Below, in pieces: positions 6,433-6,953 of a stretch of 6,953 bases of DNA. The DNA is from Candidatus Galligastranaerophilus intestinigallinarum (GTDB taxonomy: Bacteria; Cyanobacteriota; Vampirovibrionia; Gastranaerophilales; Gastranaerophilaceae): assembly GCA_018715855.1 (NCBI GenBank), contig DVKW01000081.1:1-6953 (forward strand). Direction: 5' to 3'. A model generated the notes under the pieces. It was not told the DNA's origin, did no database searches, and saw nothing but the letters and a program-made list of their open reading frames with translations. A program made the position numbers and the translations under genes. Position 1 is the first letter of the stretch. The number at the start of each line of letters is the position of its first letter.

Positions 6433-6953
6433 TTAAGCTGTAACCTTAATTGTAGACATTTCGGAATTAATAAATTCTTCACACAAAGAATCTTCAGTTA
6501 TAAAATCAGTTTTAACTTCAATTGAAGAATCAATTTCCATAAACATTTGCTTATAGTATTCCTTTTTCGTTGTTTCTTTAGATAAAATATAAACCTTTTT
6601 AGGTTTTGAAACTTCAAACGCCGTTTTTAAGAAATTTGAAGTTAAGGCGCGAGAACTTTCTAATGGCGGATTAATTAAAATCCAAGTTTCAGCTTGCGCC
6701 ATAGCTCTTATTCCCGAGATAAAATAATACGGATTAGCATTTGTTTCAAAATTAAGCGCTTCGTATAAATCAGGATACATAACGCCGGAACATTCCCTGC
6801 ATTGGGCGGTTAAAATTTTATTATCTTTGTTAATAACCGTTTCTTTTCTGCCGCATTTTGGGCAATAGAAAATGTTAGATAAGCCAAATAAGGGAATTAA
6901 TTCAATCTTTTTGCCTTCATTTTCTTTTGTTATTACATTTGTAATTTTAAAAT
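6433..6953 (-). CDS. Partial zinc-ribbon protein of unknown family, possibly sirtuin-like
   Basis: The frame is open to the right window edge, so the N-terminus is missing; 172 residues are visible, ending at TAA 6435-6433. An ATG at 6780 lies inside the frame, downstream of conserved-looking cysteines, and is probably not the start. The visible part begins with a four-cysteine zinc ribbon, CPKCG (codons near 6864-6853) and CREC (near 6801-6790), separated by about 17 residues. After about 30 residues comes AMAQAETWILINPPLESSRAL, then PKKVYILSKET and a C-terminal helical tail. The order (Zn ribbon, YPDL, hydrophobic strand plus loop, second strand before a short tail) resembles the C-terminal half of sirtuins, but the RPxxVxFGE and GTS motifs are not recognisable. 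The NPPL loop also recalls DNA methyltransferase motif IV. Neither assignment is firm. It is the gene immediately upstream of recO, 3 nt apart. Confidence 0.75.
   Translation of the reverse strand, partial: FKITNVITKENEGKKIELIPLFGLSNIFYCPKCGRKETVINKDNKILTAQCRECSGVMYPDLYEALNFETNANPYYFISGIRAMAQAETWILINPPLESSRALTSNFLKTAFEVSKPKKVYILSKETTKKEYYKQMFMEIDSSIEVKTDFITEDSLCEEFINSEMSTIKVTA

Noticed and set aside
6433..6780. A complete 115-residue gene starting at ATG 6780.
   Set aside because: The frame continues upstream without a stop to the window edge and includes a zinc ribbon just before this ATG, so the Met is internal to a longer protein.

Overview
This window of about 7 kb is AT-rich, densely coding bacterial DNA using the standard code (TGA is a stop and TGG encodes Trp). 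It looks like ordinary chromosome: housekeeping genes alternate with lineage-specific genes of unknown function. Several proteins carry export signals (one lipobox, one type I signal peptide). The N-terminus of the 257-residue protein at 336-1109 (short MRVNQI opening, then a VSFTS stretch) resembles proteins I remember from gut Gastranaerophilales (Melainabacteria/Vampirovibrionia). That assignment is an inference from style and AT-richness; no database search was possible.

Layout. Positions 1-335 (+) hold the C-terminal end of the tRNA-modification GTPase MnmE, ending in the FCIGK motif. It meets head-on, with no intervening base, a cysteine-free orphan gene on the minus strand (336-1109). 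A 90-bp divergent intergenic region (1110-1199) carries two perfect TATAAT boxes 20 bp apart and serves the orphan gene on one side and metG (1200-2762, +, methionyl-tRNA synthetase) on the other. A bidirectional hairpin terminator (2769-2803) separates metG from the long minus-strand operon.

The minus-strand operon, read from the right edge leftward, contains: a partial zinc-ribbon protein (6433 to the edge; distantly sirtuin-like at best), recO (DNA repair), an exported protein with about 18 TPR repeats (3621-5642), a small lipoprotein (3214-3624) and a YkgJ-type CxxCxxCC protein (2796-3227). Gaps are 3 and 13 bp, then overlaps of 4 and 14 bp, so translation is probably coupled. The last two genes both start at TTG. 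The exported TPR scaffold and the lipoprotein look like an envelope pair, and the Cys-cluster protein is tied to them by overlap. Their joint function is unknown.

I see no RNA genes, mobile elements, CRISPR arrays or phage signatures. The least explained parts are the TPR/lipoprotein/YkgJ set, the orphan 257-residue protein, and the truncated zinc-ribbon gene. No stretch over 300 bases lacks a gene.
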